From the NCBI RefSeq assembly GCF_036625195.1, contig NZ_JAZKUG010000001.1, positions 1,302,001 through 1,366,000 of the forward strand: a stretch of DNA of 64,000 nt. Direction: 5' to 3'. The notes under the pieces are model-generated. The model was not told the DNA's origin and searched no databases. It saw only the letters and a program-made list of their open reading frames with translations. Both the position numbers and the translations under genes were made by a program. The DNA is from Accumulibacter sp. (GTDB lineage: Bacteria; Pseudomonadota; Gammaproteobacteria; Burkholderiales; Rhodocyclaceae). Shown here in pieces: positions 41,380-51,819 of this stretch (its first letter is position 1; every line of letters begins with the position of its first letter).

Positions 41380-42678
41380 ATGCCCCGCCGTCCGCTCCTC
41401 ATCCTTGCCGCACTCGCCACCATCGCCAGCGGCACGACCGCCTGGTGGCTGAGCCGTCCGCCGATCGTCCCGGCAGTGCGCATCCAGGCTGAGCCGCTGG
41501 TGCGCAGCCTGCAGTTCTCCGCGCGCGTGGCGACCGAATCGCGGGTGGATGTCGGCAGCACGCTGACTGGCCGGGTGCTCGAGGTCGCGGTGGACAAGGG
41601 CGACCGGGTTGTCCGTGGCGCCACGCTGATCCGCCTCGAGACGGACGAACTGCAGGCCGCTCTGGCACAGGCGCAGGCCAGCGAGCGCCAGGCGTCGGCG
41701 CGCCTGGCGGGCTTGCGCAGCACGGGCCGCCGTGTCGCGCAGGCAGCGGTGGCGCAGGCGGAATCGGTTCTGGCTGCGGCGCAGGCCGACTTGCAGCGGA
41801 CGCAGTCGCTGGTCGCCAAGGGTTTCGTCAGCGCCGCGCGCCTCGACGAGGCAAGCCGTGCCGAGGCCGTGGCGGCCGCGCAACTGGCCACTGCGCGCGC
41901 GCAGAGCACCGCCAATGCCGAGCAGGGAAGCGACATCGTCCAGGCCGAGGCGCAGCTCGCTCTGGCAGCCGCAGCCACCGCCGCGGCGCAGGCTCGCCTG
42001 GCCCAGGCGATCATCACCGCGCCCGCCGACGCGCGCGTGCTCGCACGCCTGGTCGAGCCGGGACAGATCGTCCAGCCCGGACGTGCGCTGCTCAGCTTGG
42101 CGCTGGCTGGGCCGTTGCAACTGGTGGCACAGGTCGACGAACGCTACCTCGAACAATTGCAGGTCGGCCAGGACGCGAGCGTGCTTGCCGATGCCTTTCC
42201 GGAGCGGCGTTTCACTGCCCGCGTACTGTCGATCTCACCCCTGGTCGACGCGCAGCGCGGCGCGGTCGAGCTCAAGTTCTCGCTTCCCGGGGCACCACCG
42301 GAATTCCTGCGTGAGGACATGACCCTGTCGGTGGAAGTCGAGACGGGCCGGCGCGACGCGGCGCTGGTGGTACCGGTCGACGCGCTGCGCGGCGACCAGT
42401 CGGCAAGCAGCGCCGTCGTCCTCGTCGAACGCGATGGCCGGATCGAGGAACGCCCGGTGCAGCTGGGCCTGCGCACGCTCGACGCCGCCGAGGTGCGCGC
42501 CGGGCTGAGCGCCGGCGACACCGTCCTGCGGCTGCCGAGCGGCAGCCCGCTCAAGGCCGGCAGCCGCGTGCGCGTGGTCGTCGCGGCGAACGGCGCTGCC
42601 GCAGCCGCTGCGCGCAATCCGGGTGGCGCGACACGCGAGGACGCCGGCACCGCGATGAGCAGCGCCATGGGGCGCTGA
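41380..42678 (+). CDS. Periplasmic adaptor (membrane fusion) subunit of ABC exporter
   Basis: This 432-residue HlyD/MacA-type adaptor has one N-terminal membrane segment (LLILAALATIASGTTAWW). A lipoyl-like half motif follows (VDVGSTLTGRVLEVAVDKGDRVVRG). A long Ala- and Gln-rich coiled coil (about residues 90-200) and a beta-barrel region with VEPGQIVQPGRALL then VEVETGRRDAALVVPVDAL complete it. ATG 41380 was chosen; the frame is open from 41305. It overlaps the next gene by one base (TGATG) and forms a three-gene exporter with the permease and ATPase. Confidence 0.88.
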   Translation: MPRRPLLILAALATIASGTTAWWLSRPPIVPAVRIQAEPLVRSLQFSARVATESRVDVGSTLTGRVLEVAVDKGDRVVRGATLIRLETDELQAALAQAQASERQASARLAGLRSTGRRVAQAAVAQAESVLAAAQADLQRTQSLVAKGFVSAARLDEASRAEAVAAAQLATARAQSTANAEQGSDIVQAEAQLALAAAATAAAQARLAQAIITAPADARVLARLVEPGQIVQPGRALLSLALAGPLQLVAQVDERYLEQLQVGQDASVLADAFPERRFTARVLSISPLVDAQRGAVELKFSLPGAPPEFLREDMTLSVEVETGRRDAALVVPVDALRGDQSASSAVVLVERDGRIEERPVQLGLRTLDAAEVRAGLSAGDTVLRLPSGSPLKAGSRVRVVVAANGAAAAAARNPGGATREDAGTAMSSAMGR

Positions 42679-43916
42679 TGGGCAGACCGATGATCGGCTG
42701 GCTCGGCTTCGAAGCGCGTGTCGCCGTCCGTTTCCTGCGCGAGGGGCGCATGCAGACGGTGCTGATCATCGTCGGCGTCGCAGCCGGCGTCGCCGTCGTC
42801 GCCTACATCTCGGCGCTGATCAGCGGCCTGCAGCGCAACACCCTGGAGAAGACGCTGGGGGCGCAGGCGCACCTCAGCGTCAGCGCGCGCGACGACGTCG
42901 TGATTCCGGCCCGTGAACCGCTGCCGGGCAGCACGGCGCTGGTGCAGACCCAGCCACGCGTGCAGCGCCCGCGCAGCATCGGCAATTGGCAGTCGCTCGT
43001 GCCGGTACTCGAGGCGACGCCGCTGGTGGCCGCGGTGTCGCCGATGGTTTCCGGCGCCGGTCTCGCGCAGCGCGGCGAGGCGACGAAATCGATCGCCCTG
43101 ATGGGCGTCGACCTCGACCGCTATGACCGCATCGTGCATCTGCGCTCGAAGGTCGTCCAGGGCGAGGCGCGCCTCGGCCCAGGAGAGGGCATCATCGGCC
43201 GCGAACTCGCCGACGACCTCGGTGTGCGCATCGGTGACCGCATCAGCCTGGTGACCGGCGGCTCGAGCGACTCGCTGCGCGTCACCGCATTGGTCGATCT
43301 CGGCGTCCGCGAACTCAACCGGCGAACCGTCATCGTGCCCCTGCGCGCGGCGCAGAGCCTGGTCGGTCTGCCGGGCGGCGCCACCGGCATCGACCTGGCG
43401 CTGACCGACGTCTGGGCGGCGAAAACGCTGGCCGCCGAGCTGGCGCAGCGCCTGCCCTACAAGGTCGAAAGCTGGCAGGAGGCGAACGCGCAGCTGGTTT
43501 CCGCGCTCAACGCACAGTCGGTCAGCACGGCGCTGATCCGCAGCGTCGTCATGGTCGTCGTCGTGCTCGGCATCGCCAGCGTGCTGGTCGTCTCGGTCGT
43601 GCAGAAGCAGCGCGAGATCGGCATCCTGCGCGCCATCGGCGCAACGCGCGGGCAGATGCTGCGCGTCTTCCTGCTGCAGGGAGCGATCGTCGGCGCGCTC
43701 GGCTCGCTGCTCGGCGTCCTGCTCGCCACCGGGCTGATCAAGGCCTTCACCACCTTCGTCCGCGGCAGTGACGGCCTGCCGCTGTTCGCCATCTCGCTGC
43801 CACCGGGCTTGGCACTGGCCATCGCCGGCATCGCCACGCTCTGCGGGGTGCTGGCGGCAGTCGCACCGGCACGCCGCGCAGCGGCGCTCGACCCGGCGCA
43901 GGCCATTCGCCTGTGA
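42678..43916 (+). CDS. FtsX-like ABC transporter permease (MacB/LolC type)
   Basis: This 412-residue permease has one N-terminal membrane segment (VLIIVGVAAGVAVVAYISALISG), a large periplasmic domain, and three C-terminal segments in the FtsX domain. VVSVVQKQREIGILRAIGATRGQMLRVFLLQGA is the family coupling helix before the last pair. It works with the adaptor upstream and the ATPase 73 bp downstream. Substrate could be a lipoprotein, macrolide or peptide, and cannot be decided. Confidence 0.88.
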   Translation: MGRPMIGWLGFEARVAVRFLREGRMQTVLIIVGVAAGVAVVAYISALISGLQRNTLEKTLGAQAHLSVSARDDVVIPAREPLPGSTALVQTQPRVQRPRSIGNWQSLVPVLEATPLVAAVSPMVSGAGLAQRGEATKSIALMGVDLDRYDRIVHLRSKVVQGEARLGPGEGIIGRELADDLGVRIGDRISLVTGGSSDSLRVTALVDLGVRELNRRTVIVPLRAAQSLVGLPGGATGIDLALTDVWAAKTLAAELAQRLPYKVESWQEANAQLVSALNAQSVSTALIRSVVMVVVVLGIASVLVVSVVQKQREIGILRAIGATRGQMLRVFLLQGAIVGALGSLLGVLLATGLIKAFTTFVRGSDGLPLFAISLPPGLALAIAGIATLCGVLAAVAPARRAAALDPAQAIRL

Positions 43917-43989
43917 GACAGCCGGTGATGATCCAGCCACGCTCCGGTCGATGCTGCCAGCCAGCCGGCAACGCGCGCCGCCGGCAGCC

Positions 43990-44709
43990 ATGACGCGGGC
44001 CGGACCACCGCTGATCGAACTCGCCGACATCCGCAAGAGCTACAACGTCGGGTTGGCGAACGAGGCCGAGGTGCTGCATGGCGTGTCTTTCGCCGTCGAA
44101 CGGGGAGAGTTCGTTGCGCTCATCGGTCCATCCGGCTCGGGCAAGAGCACGCTCCTGAACATCGTCGGCCTGCTCGAACGGCTGACTGCCGGCAGCTACC
44201 GAATACAGGGTGAAGAGACCAGCGGGCTCGACGACGCCGGCCTGACGCTGCGCCGGCGCGCGGTGCTCGGCTTCGTCTTCCAGTTTCACCACCTCCTGCC
44301 GGCCTTTTCCGCGCTCGAGAACGTCACCCTGCCGGCGCTGATGCGCGAGGGCCGCGTGGCTGCGTCACAGCGCGAGCGGGCACGGGCGATGCTCGCCGCC
44401 GTCGGCCTCGGCAACGACATGCACAAGCACCCGGGCGAGTTGTCGGGTGGCATGCAGCAGCGCGTCGCCATCGCCCGGGCGCTGGTCCTCCAGCCGCCGC
44501 TGGTGCTGGCCGACGAGCCGACCGGCAACCTCGACCGCGCCTCGTCGGACGAGGTCTTCGTGCTGATGCGGCGCATGCATGCCGAACTGCACACCTCCTT
44601 CCTCATCGTCACCCACGATCCGCGGCTCGCCGCCCGTTGCGACCGGGTCATCGAACTGGTCGATGGCCGCATCGAGAGCGACCAGCAGAACATCGCAGCG
44701 GCCTGCTGA
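43990..44709 (+). CDS. ABC transporter ATPase of the LolD/MacB type
   Basis: This 239-residue ATPase has Walker A GPSGSGKST, an FQFHHLLPAFSALENV Q-loop as in LolD and MacB, the signature LSGGMQQRVAIARAL, Walker B LVLADEPTGNLD and switch THDP. ATG 43990 sits behind weak sequence; the open frame upstream overlaps the permease and was rejected. It completes an MFP-permease-ATPase exporter in that order. It ends 187 bp before katG. Confidence 0.92.
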   Translation: MTRAGPPLIELADIRKSYNVGLANEAEVLHGVSFAVERGEFVALIGPSGSGKSTLLNIVGLLERLTAGSYRIQGEETSGLDDAGLTLRRRAVLGFVFQFHHLLPAFSALENVTLPALMREGRVAASQRERARAMLAAVGLGNDMHKHPGELSGGMQQRVAIARALVLQPPLVLADEPTGNLDRASSDEVFVLMRRMHAELHTSFLIVTHDPRLAARCDRVIELVDGRIESDQQNIAAAC

Positions 44710-44896
44710 GGAGCGAGGTTGCGCCCGGCGGTGGCGAGCCGCCGGCCCGTTGGCAGGCCGCTCCGGGAACGCATGCCATTCGTCGATAGCCCACATGCAT
44801 GATGATCATTGAAGGATTTCAATGGCCACATCGCCCAGCGGCAACTATTCTGAAAAACACGCAACGACCGTCGATCAACCCGAGAAGGAGAACTCC

Positions 44897-47089
<2,193 letters not shown>

Positions 47090-47102
47090 CGCGGGCGAAG
47101 CG

Positions 47103-47141
47103 CCCGGCGATGCCCGCCGCGAACGACCGGGCATCGCCGGG
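47103..47141 (+). terminator. Perfect 14-bp hairpin after katG
   Basis: CCCGGCGATGCCCG (47103-47116) and CGGGCATCGCCGGG (47128-47141) pair perfectly around an 11-base loop, 14 bases after the katG stop. No U-run follows, so it is not a standard intrinsic terminator. It may protect or end the katG mRNA with Rho. Confidence 0.5.
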
Positions 47142-47158
47142 GGCCGACGGCAGCTGTG

Positions 47159-47360
47159 CTAACATCTCCGGCGTCAAGGATTCGCTGCGGGCGGAGGGGC
47201 GGTGGGGCAAGCGGAAGGGGAGGCAAGACGCCGGATCGACACGCTGCTCGTCGCCGCTGGCTGGCAGATCTGCGACGCTTCCGCCGCCGACATCCACGCG
47301 GCGCGCGCCGTGGCGATCCGCGAGTTCCCGTGGAATCCCGCCACGGCTTCGCCGGCTGCC
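47159..47360 (+). repeat. Upstream copy of a direct repeat shared with hsdR 5' end
   Basis: This stretch matches 47767-47969 with few differences, beginning at a shared CTAA(C/G) and covering the hsdR upstream region and first codons. Identity falls after 47330, where one copy reads TGGAATCC and the other CTCGAACG. Confidence 0.85.
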
Positions 47361-47387
47361 CGCTTCAGGCCCAATCGGTTCATGTAG
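47202..47387 (+). pseudogene. Truncated hsdR 5' fragment
   Basis: The frame from GTG 47202 reads MGQAEGEARRRIDTLLVAAG and continues almost identical to the first 42 residues of the intact HsdR at 47810. It then diverges and stops after 61 residues. It lacks the nuclease and motor domains. It is a remnant left by duplication or insertion, and could express a short peptide but not an enzyme. Confidence 0.85.
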
Positions 47388-47393
47388 ACTGCC

Positions 47394-47702
47394 ATGACGG
47401 ACGTCATCGAACAAAAGCGCGCCGAGCTCGTCACCCTTTGCCGCCGCGCGGGCGCGCGCAGGCTCGACGTGTTCGGGTCTGCCCAGCGGGCCGATTTCGA
47501 CCCATCGACCAGCGACCTCGATTTCCTGGTCGAGTTCGATGAACTTCCACCGGGCCGCTACGCCGATGCCTATTTCTTGCTGAAGGAAAGCCTGGAGCGT
47601 CTCTTCGGGCGGCCGGTCGACCTGCTGACGCAAAGCAGCCTGGAAAACCCTTACCTGCGCGAGCGTGTGCTCGCTGAGCGTCAGTTGGTCTATGCACGCT
47701 GA
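47394..47702 (+). CDS. mntA: MntA-type minimal nucleotidyltransferase antitoxin, orphan
   Basis: This 102-residue protein is a minimal nucleotidyltransferase. The active-site motif FGSAQRADFDPSTSDLDFLVEF gives GS at 28-29 and the metal-binding D41 and D43. MntA antitoxins silence HEPN toxins by adding AMP to them. Usually the hepT gene overlaps or follows directly. Here only about 21 codons of open frame follow, starting at an overlapping ATG 47692. It lies between the two copies of the hsdR repeat, seven bases after the truncated copy. Confidence 0.85.
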   Translation: MTDVIEQKRAELVTLCRRAGARRLDVFGSAQRADFDPSTSDLDFLVEFDELPPGRYADAYFLLKESLERLFGRPVDLLTQSSLENPYLRERVLAERQLVYAR

Positions 47703-47757
47703 CGCGAACAGCCAGAAAGCAACACGGCTGCGTCAGATCTTCGGTATCGCGATTTAG
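47692..47757 (+). pseudogene. Probable remnant of a HEPN (hepT) toxin start
   Basis: ATG 47692 overlaps the end of mntA, as hepT genes often do, and reads MHADANSQKATRLRQ and stops after 21 codons. HepT proteins commonly begin MH(x)D(A/V)(R/K)K. The resemblance is limited to the first few residues, so this is a guess based mainly on position. Confidence 0.35.
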
Positions 47758-47766
47758 AGAAATCGC

Positions 47767-47969
47767 CTAAGATTTCCGACGTCAAGGATTCGCTTCGGGC
47801 GGGGGGGCCGTGGGGCAAGCGGAAGGGGAGGCAAGACGCCGGATCGACACGCTGCTCGTCGCCGCCGGCTGGCAGATCTGCGATGCTTCCGCCGCCGACA
47901 TCCACGCGGCGCGCGGCGTGGCGATCCGCGAGTTCCCGCTCGAACGCGGCCACGGCTTCGCCGACTACC
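47767..47969 (+). repeat. Downstream copy of the hsdR 5' direct repeat
   Basis: This is the native copy, containing the upstream region and first 50 codons of intact hsdR. The paired copy is at 47159-47360, 608 bp earlier. Confidence 0.85.
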
Positions 47970-50596
47970 TGCTCTACATCGACGGCAGGGCCGCCGGCGT
48001 CATCGAGGCCAAGAAGCAGGGCGCCACGCTGACCGGCGTCGAGATCCAGTCGGCGCGCTACGCGCAGGGTCTGCCGGCCACGCTGCCCGCCTGGCGCCGC
48101 CCGCTGCCCTTCCTCTACGAATCCACCGGGCTGGAGACGCACTTCACCGACGGCCTCGATCCGGAGCCGCGTGCCCGCAACGTCTTCGCCTTCCACCGCC
48201 CCGAAACGCTCGCCGAATGGCTCGCCGCGCTGCCTCAGCCGCGCGTTCTCGGCACCGGCAGCGGTGCGGCCGTGGCCCATGCCGATTTCGCCCCCGCCAC
48301 CTTCCTCGCCCGCGTCCGCCGCCTGCCGCCGCTGGTCACCGAGTGGGGCGACTGCAAGCTCTGGCCGGCGCAGATCACCGCCATCCGCAACCTCGAAGCC
48401 AGTCTCGCGCAGAACAAGCCACGCGCGCTGATCCAGATGGCCACCGGCAGCGGCAAGACCTTCACCGCCATCAGCTTCATCTACCGGCTGATCAAATTCG
48501 CCGGTGCGCGACGCGTGCTGTTCCTGGTGGACCGCGGCAACCTCGGCCGACAGGCCAAAAAGGAGTTCGACCAGTACGTCTCGCCGGTCAACAACTACAA
48601 GTTTGGCGAGGAGTACATCGTCCAGCACCTCAACGGCAACCAGCTCGACCGGACCGCCCGCGTCTGCATCTGCACGATCCAGCGCATGTACTCGATGCTC
48701 AAGGGCCGCGATCTGCCGGAACAAGCGGACGAAGAGTCCACCGAGCGCGTGGAGAGCCTGTTCAGGGAGCCGGAGCCGATCGACTACAACCCCGCGTTCC
48801 CGATCGAGACCTTCGACATCATCGTCACCGACGAAGCGCACCGCAGCATCTACAACCTGTGGCGCCAGGTGCTGGAGTACTTCGACGCCCATCTGATCGG
48901 CCTGACCGCCACGCCCAACAAGCAGACCTTCGGCTTCTTCAACCAGAACCTGGTGATGGAGTACGGCCACCCGCAGGCGGTGGCGGACGGCGTGAACGTC
49001 AACTACGACGTCTATCGGATCAAGACCGAGGTCACGGAGGCCGGAAGCCGAGTAGAAGCCGGCTACTGGCTGCAGGTGTTGGACAAGCCCACCCGCGCTC
49101 GGCGCGACTGGCAGCTCGACGACGACTTCGAGTACGCGCCCGAAGAGCTGGACCGCAGCGTGCAGACGCCCGACCAGATCCGCACCATCGCCCGCACCCT
49201 GCGCGACCGCTGGCAGAGCGACCTCTTTCCGCAGCGGCAGGAGCTGCCCAAGACGCTGGTCTTCGCCAAGGACGACAACCACGCCGAGGCGATCGTCACC
49301 ACGTTGCGCGAGGAGTGGGGCCGCGGCAACGAGTTCGCGCAGAAGATCACCTACCGCACCACGGGCAGCAAGCCCGAGGAGCTGATCAAGGCCTTCCGCA
49401 CCAGCTACTACCCGCGCATCGCCGTCACCGTGGACATGATCGCCACCGGCACCGACATCAAGCCGGTGGAGATCGTCGTCTTCATGCGCAGCGTGAAGAG
49501 CCGCAGCTTCTTCGAGCAGATGAAGGGCCGCGGCGTGCGCGTGATCAAGGACGACGACCTGCGCGGCGTGAACCCCGGCGAGCAGGTGCACAAGGACCAC
49601 TTCGTCATCGTCGACTGCGTGGGCGTGTGCGAGCGCGACAAGACCGACAGCCGGCCGATGGACCAGAAGAAGAGCGTACCGCTGGAGGCGCTGCTGCAGG
49701 CAGTGAGCCTGGGCAACGTGGAGCCCGAGGTGCTCTCCAGCGTGGCCGTGCGTCTGGCGCGGCTGGACGCGCAGCTCACCGATGCCGAGCGCGCCAAGGT
49801 GGTGACGGAGGCCGGCGGCCTGGGCCTGAAGGAACTCTCGCGCGGCATCGTGCAGGCGCTGGACCCGCGCGAAGACTGCTCGCCGCAGGAGGCCGAGGCC
49901 GCGCTGCGCCACGCGGTGAAGCCGCTCTCCAACCCCACGCTGCGCACACTGATCCTGACGCTGAAGCAGCAGAAGGAGCTGGTGATCGACACCGTCACGC
50001 AGGACGGCGTGCTCGAAGCCGGCTTCTCCGAGGCCGCGCGCGAGCGCGCGCAGGGTATCGTGCAGAGCTTCGAGGCTTTCATCGCCGAGCACCGCGACGA
50101 GATCACCGCGCTGCAGATCCTCTACAACCGCCCGACGAGCGCGCCGCTGAAGTTCGAGGACCTGAAGGCGTTGGCCGACACGCTGCAGGCCCCGCCGCAG
50201 CTGTGGACCGAAAGCCAGCTCTGGCAGGCCTACGCCGCGCTGGACCAGAGCAAGGTCAAGGGCGCGAGCCGCCGCCGCATCCTGACCGACCTGGTTTCAC
50301 TGGTGCGCTACGCGATGCACCAAGAGAACGAGCTGGTGCCCTACCCCGAACGCGTGGCAGCCAACTTCAAGGCGTGGATTGCGCAGCAGCAGGCCGCGGG
50401 GAAGGGCTTCAGCGACGAGCAGCGCTGGTGGTTCGAGAAGATGGCCGAGCACATCGCCAGCAACCTCGGCATCGAAGCCGAGGACTTCGGCTACGCGCCG
50501 TTCGACCAGCGTGGCGGGCTGGGCCGGGTGCATCAGCTCTTCGGGGCGGAGTTGCCTAAGGTGATCGATGAGTTGAATCGGGAATTGGTGGCGTGA
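47810..50596 (+). CDS. hsdR: Type I restriction endonuclease motor/nuclease subunit HsdR
   Basis: This 928-residue subunit translocates and cuts unmethylated DNA. The PD-(D/E)xK nuclease has D52 in GFADYLLYIDG and E66-A-K68. The SF2 motor has Walker A ATGSGKTF (211-218), DEAH (341-344), TATPN and the motif VI-like FEQMKGRGVR. Helical and C-terminal domains follow to residue 928. The start is GTG 47810, after a G-rich stretch. An ATG is absent near the N-terminus. It overlaps hsdS by GTGA. It is the first gene of the composite operon. Confidence 0.95.
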   Translation: MGQAEGEARRRIDTLLVAAGWQICDASAADIHAARGVAIREFPLERGHGFADYLLYIDGRAAGVIEAKKQGATLTGVEIQSARYAQGLPATLPAWRRPLPFLYESTGLETHFTDGLDPEPRARNVFAFHRPETLAEWLAALPQPRVLGTGSGAAVAHADFAPATFLARVRRLPPLVTEWGDCKLWPAQITAIRNLEASLAQNKPRALIQMATGSGKTFTAISFIYRLIKFAGARRVLFLVDRGNLGRQAKKEFDQYVSPVNNYKFGEEYIVQHLNGNQLDRTARVCICTIQRMYSMLKGRDLPEQADEESTERVESLFREPEPIDYNPAFPIETFDIIVTDEAHRSIYNLWRQVLEYFDAHLIGLTATPNKQTFGFFNQNLVMEYGHPQAVADGVNVNYDVYRIKTEVTEAGSRVEAGYWLQVLDKPTRARRDWQLDDDFEYAPEELDRSVQTPDQIRTIARTLRDRWQSDLFPQRQELPKTLVFAKDDNHAEAIVTTLREEWGRGNEFAQKITYRTTGSKPEELIKAFRTSYYPRIAVTVDMIATGTDIKPVEIVVFMRSVKSRSFFEQMKGRGVRVIKDDDLRGVNPGEQVHKDHFVIVDCVGVCERDKTDSRPMDQKKSVPLEALLQAVSLGNVEPEVLSSVAVRLARLDAQLTDAERAKVVTEAGGLGLKELSRGIVQALDPREDCSPQEAEAALRHAVKPLSNPTLRTLILTLKQQKELVIDTVTQDGVLEAGFSEAARERAQGIVQSFEAFIAEHRDEITALQILYNRPTSAPLKFEDLKALADTLQAPPQLWTESQLWQAYAALDQSKVKGASRRRILTDLVSLVRYAMHQENELVPYPERVAANFKAWIAQQQAAGKGFSDEQRWWFEKMAEHIASNLGIEAEDFGYAPFDQRGGLGRVHQLFGAELPKVIDELNRELVA

Positions 50597-51819
50597 CCGG
50601 GGTCGAATTGGTACCGCTCGGCGAGGTCGTAACGCCCACGCGCCCGCGAGTGAAACCGTCTGACTATCCCGACCTGCCGTTCATTGGCATGGAGCATGTC
50701 GAGGCTCACTCGATGAAGCTGCTGGGAACCGTCCCGTCGGCCACGATGAAGAGCTCCGCGGTGCACTTCAAGCCGGGCGACGTCCTCTACGGCCGCTTGC
50801 GCCCGTACCTGAACAAGGTCTGCCGGCCGACGTTCGAGGGGCTGTGCTCGGCTGAGTTCATCGTCTTGCCGGAGAACGGGCGAGTCGACAGTGGCTACTT
50901 GCAGCACTTCCTCAACTCTTCGGCGTTCGTCCGCTACGCATCGCACCTAAACACCGGCGATCGTCCGCGCGTCGACTTCGATCAACTGGCGCCGTTCGAG
51001 ATTCCGTTGCCCGATCCGAACGAGCAGCGCCGCATCGTCGCCGAAATCGAAAAGCAGTTCTCCCGCGTCGACGAAGCCGTCGCCAACCTCAAGCGCGTCA
51101 AGGCCAATGCCGCTCGGCTCGTGGGCAGTGTGCTGATTGATGCGACAGCGGGGCGGCTCGTTCAACGTTCGACGGCTGCTTGGCGCACCGTTCAGGTCTG
51201 CGAAGCCGGTGAGGTCTTGTTGGGGCGGCAGCGCGCTCCGCAGTACCTGACTGGCCGTTGGTTACGCAAGTACCTGCGCGTGGCGAACATCAAGGACGAC
51301 GCCATCAGTTTCAGCGATGTGGAGACGATGGACTTCGACGAGGCTCACTTCGCCAAGTACCGTCTTGCACCGGGTGACATCCTGGTCAGCGAAGGACAGA
51401 GTTCAGAGCTGTTGGGGCAGAGTGCCATCTTTCGCGGATTCGACGAGCCGTTGTGCTTTCAGAAGACCCTGCATCGCTTCCGTGCAGATCCCGAGGTCAC
51501 GACGCCCGAGTTCGCGCAGATCGTCTTTCGATCTCATGTTCGCTCCGGAATCTTTCGACGGCTCGGCTCGATCACGACCAATATCGGCCACCTGACTCTC
51601 GAGAAGTTCAAGGCTGCGCCGTTTCCGCTGCCGCCGCTCGATGAGCAGCACCGCATCGTGGCCGAAGTCGACCGCCGCCTCTCCATCGTCCGCGAGGTTG
51701 CGGCCGAGGTCGATGCGAACGTGAAGCGCGCGGAAGCGCTAAGGCAGGCGGTGCTGGCGCAGGCATTCAGTGTCGAGTCGCATCCCATATCTCTTGATCT
51801 GAAGGAGTGCACAACGTGA
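50593..51819 (+). CDS. hsdS: Type I restriction specificity subunit HsdS
   Basis: This 408-residue protein recognises the target of the R-M complex. It has two variable target-recognition domains (about residues 1-140 and 190-345). Each is followed by conserved helices: PDPNEQRRIVAEIEKQFSRVDEA and PPLDEQHRIVAEVDRRLSIVREVA. The start is GTG 50593, overlapping the hsdR stop. Its stop overlaps the next GTG (51816). The N-terminal part of the gene reads clearly more AT-rich than hsdR, as is common for swapped target domains. Confidence 0.92.
   Translation: MTGVELVPLGEVVTPTRPRVKPSDYPDLPFIGMEHVEAHSMKLLGTVPSATMKSSAVHFKPGDVLYGRLRPYLNKVCRPTFEGLCSAEFIVLPENGRVDSGYLQHFLNSSAFVRYASHLNTGDRPRVDFDQLAPFEIPLPDPNEQRRIVAEIEKQFSRVDEAVANLKRVKANAARLVGSVLIDATAGRLVQRSTAAWRTVQVCEAGEVLLGRQRAPQYLTGRWLRKYLRVANIKDDAISFSDVETMDFDEAHFAKYRLAPGDILVSEGQSSELLGQSAIFRGFDEPLCFQKTLHRFRADPEVTTPEFAQIVFRSHVRSGIFRRLGSITTNIGHLTLEKFKAAPFPLPPLDEQHRIVAEVDRRLSIVREVAAEVDANVKRAEALRQAVLAQAFSVESHPISLDLKECTT

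Noticed and set aside
44822..44896. Earlier ATG for katG
   Set aside because: It is behind a possible AAGGAT site, but KatG proteins usually start MSNE.CPFH, which matches ATG 44897 with a better AAGGAG site.
48217..50559. 780-codon frame on the plus strand within hsdR
   Set aside because: It is an Arg/Gly/Ala/Pro-rich shadow of hsdR, which has all expected motifs in its own frame.
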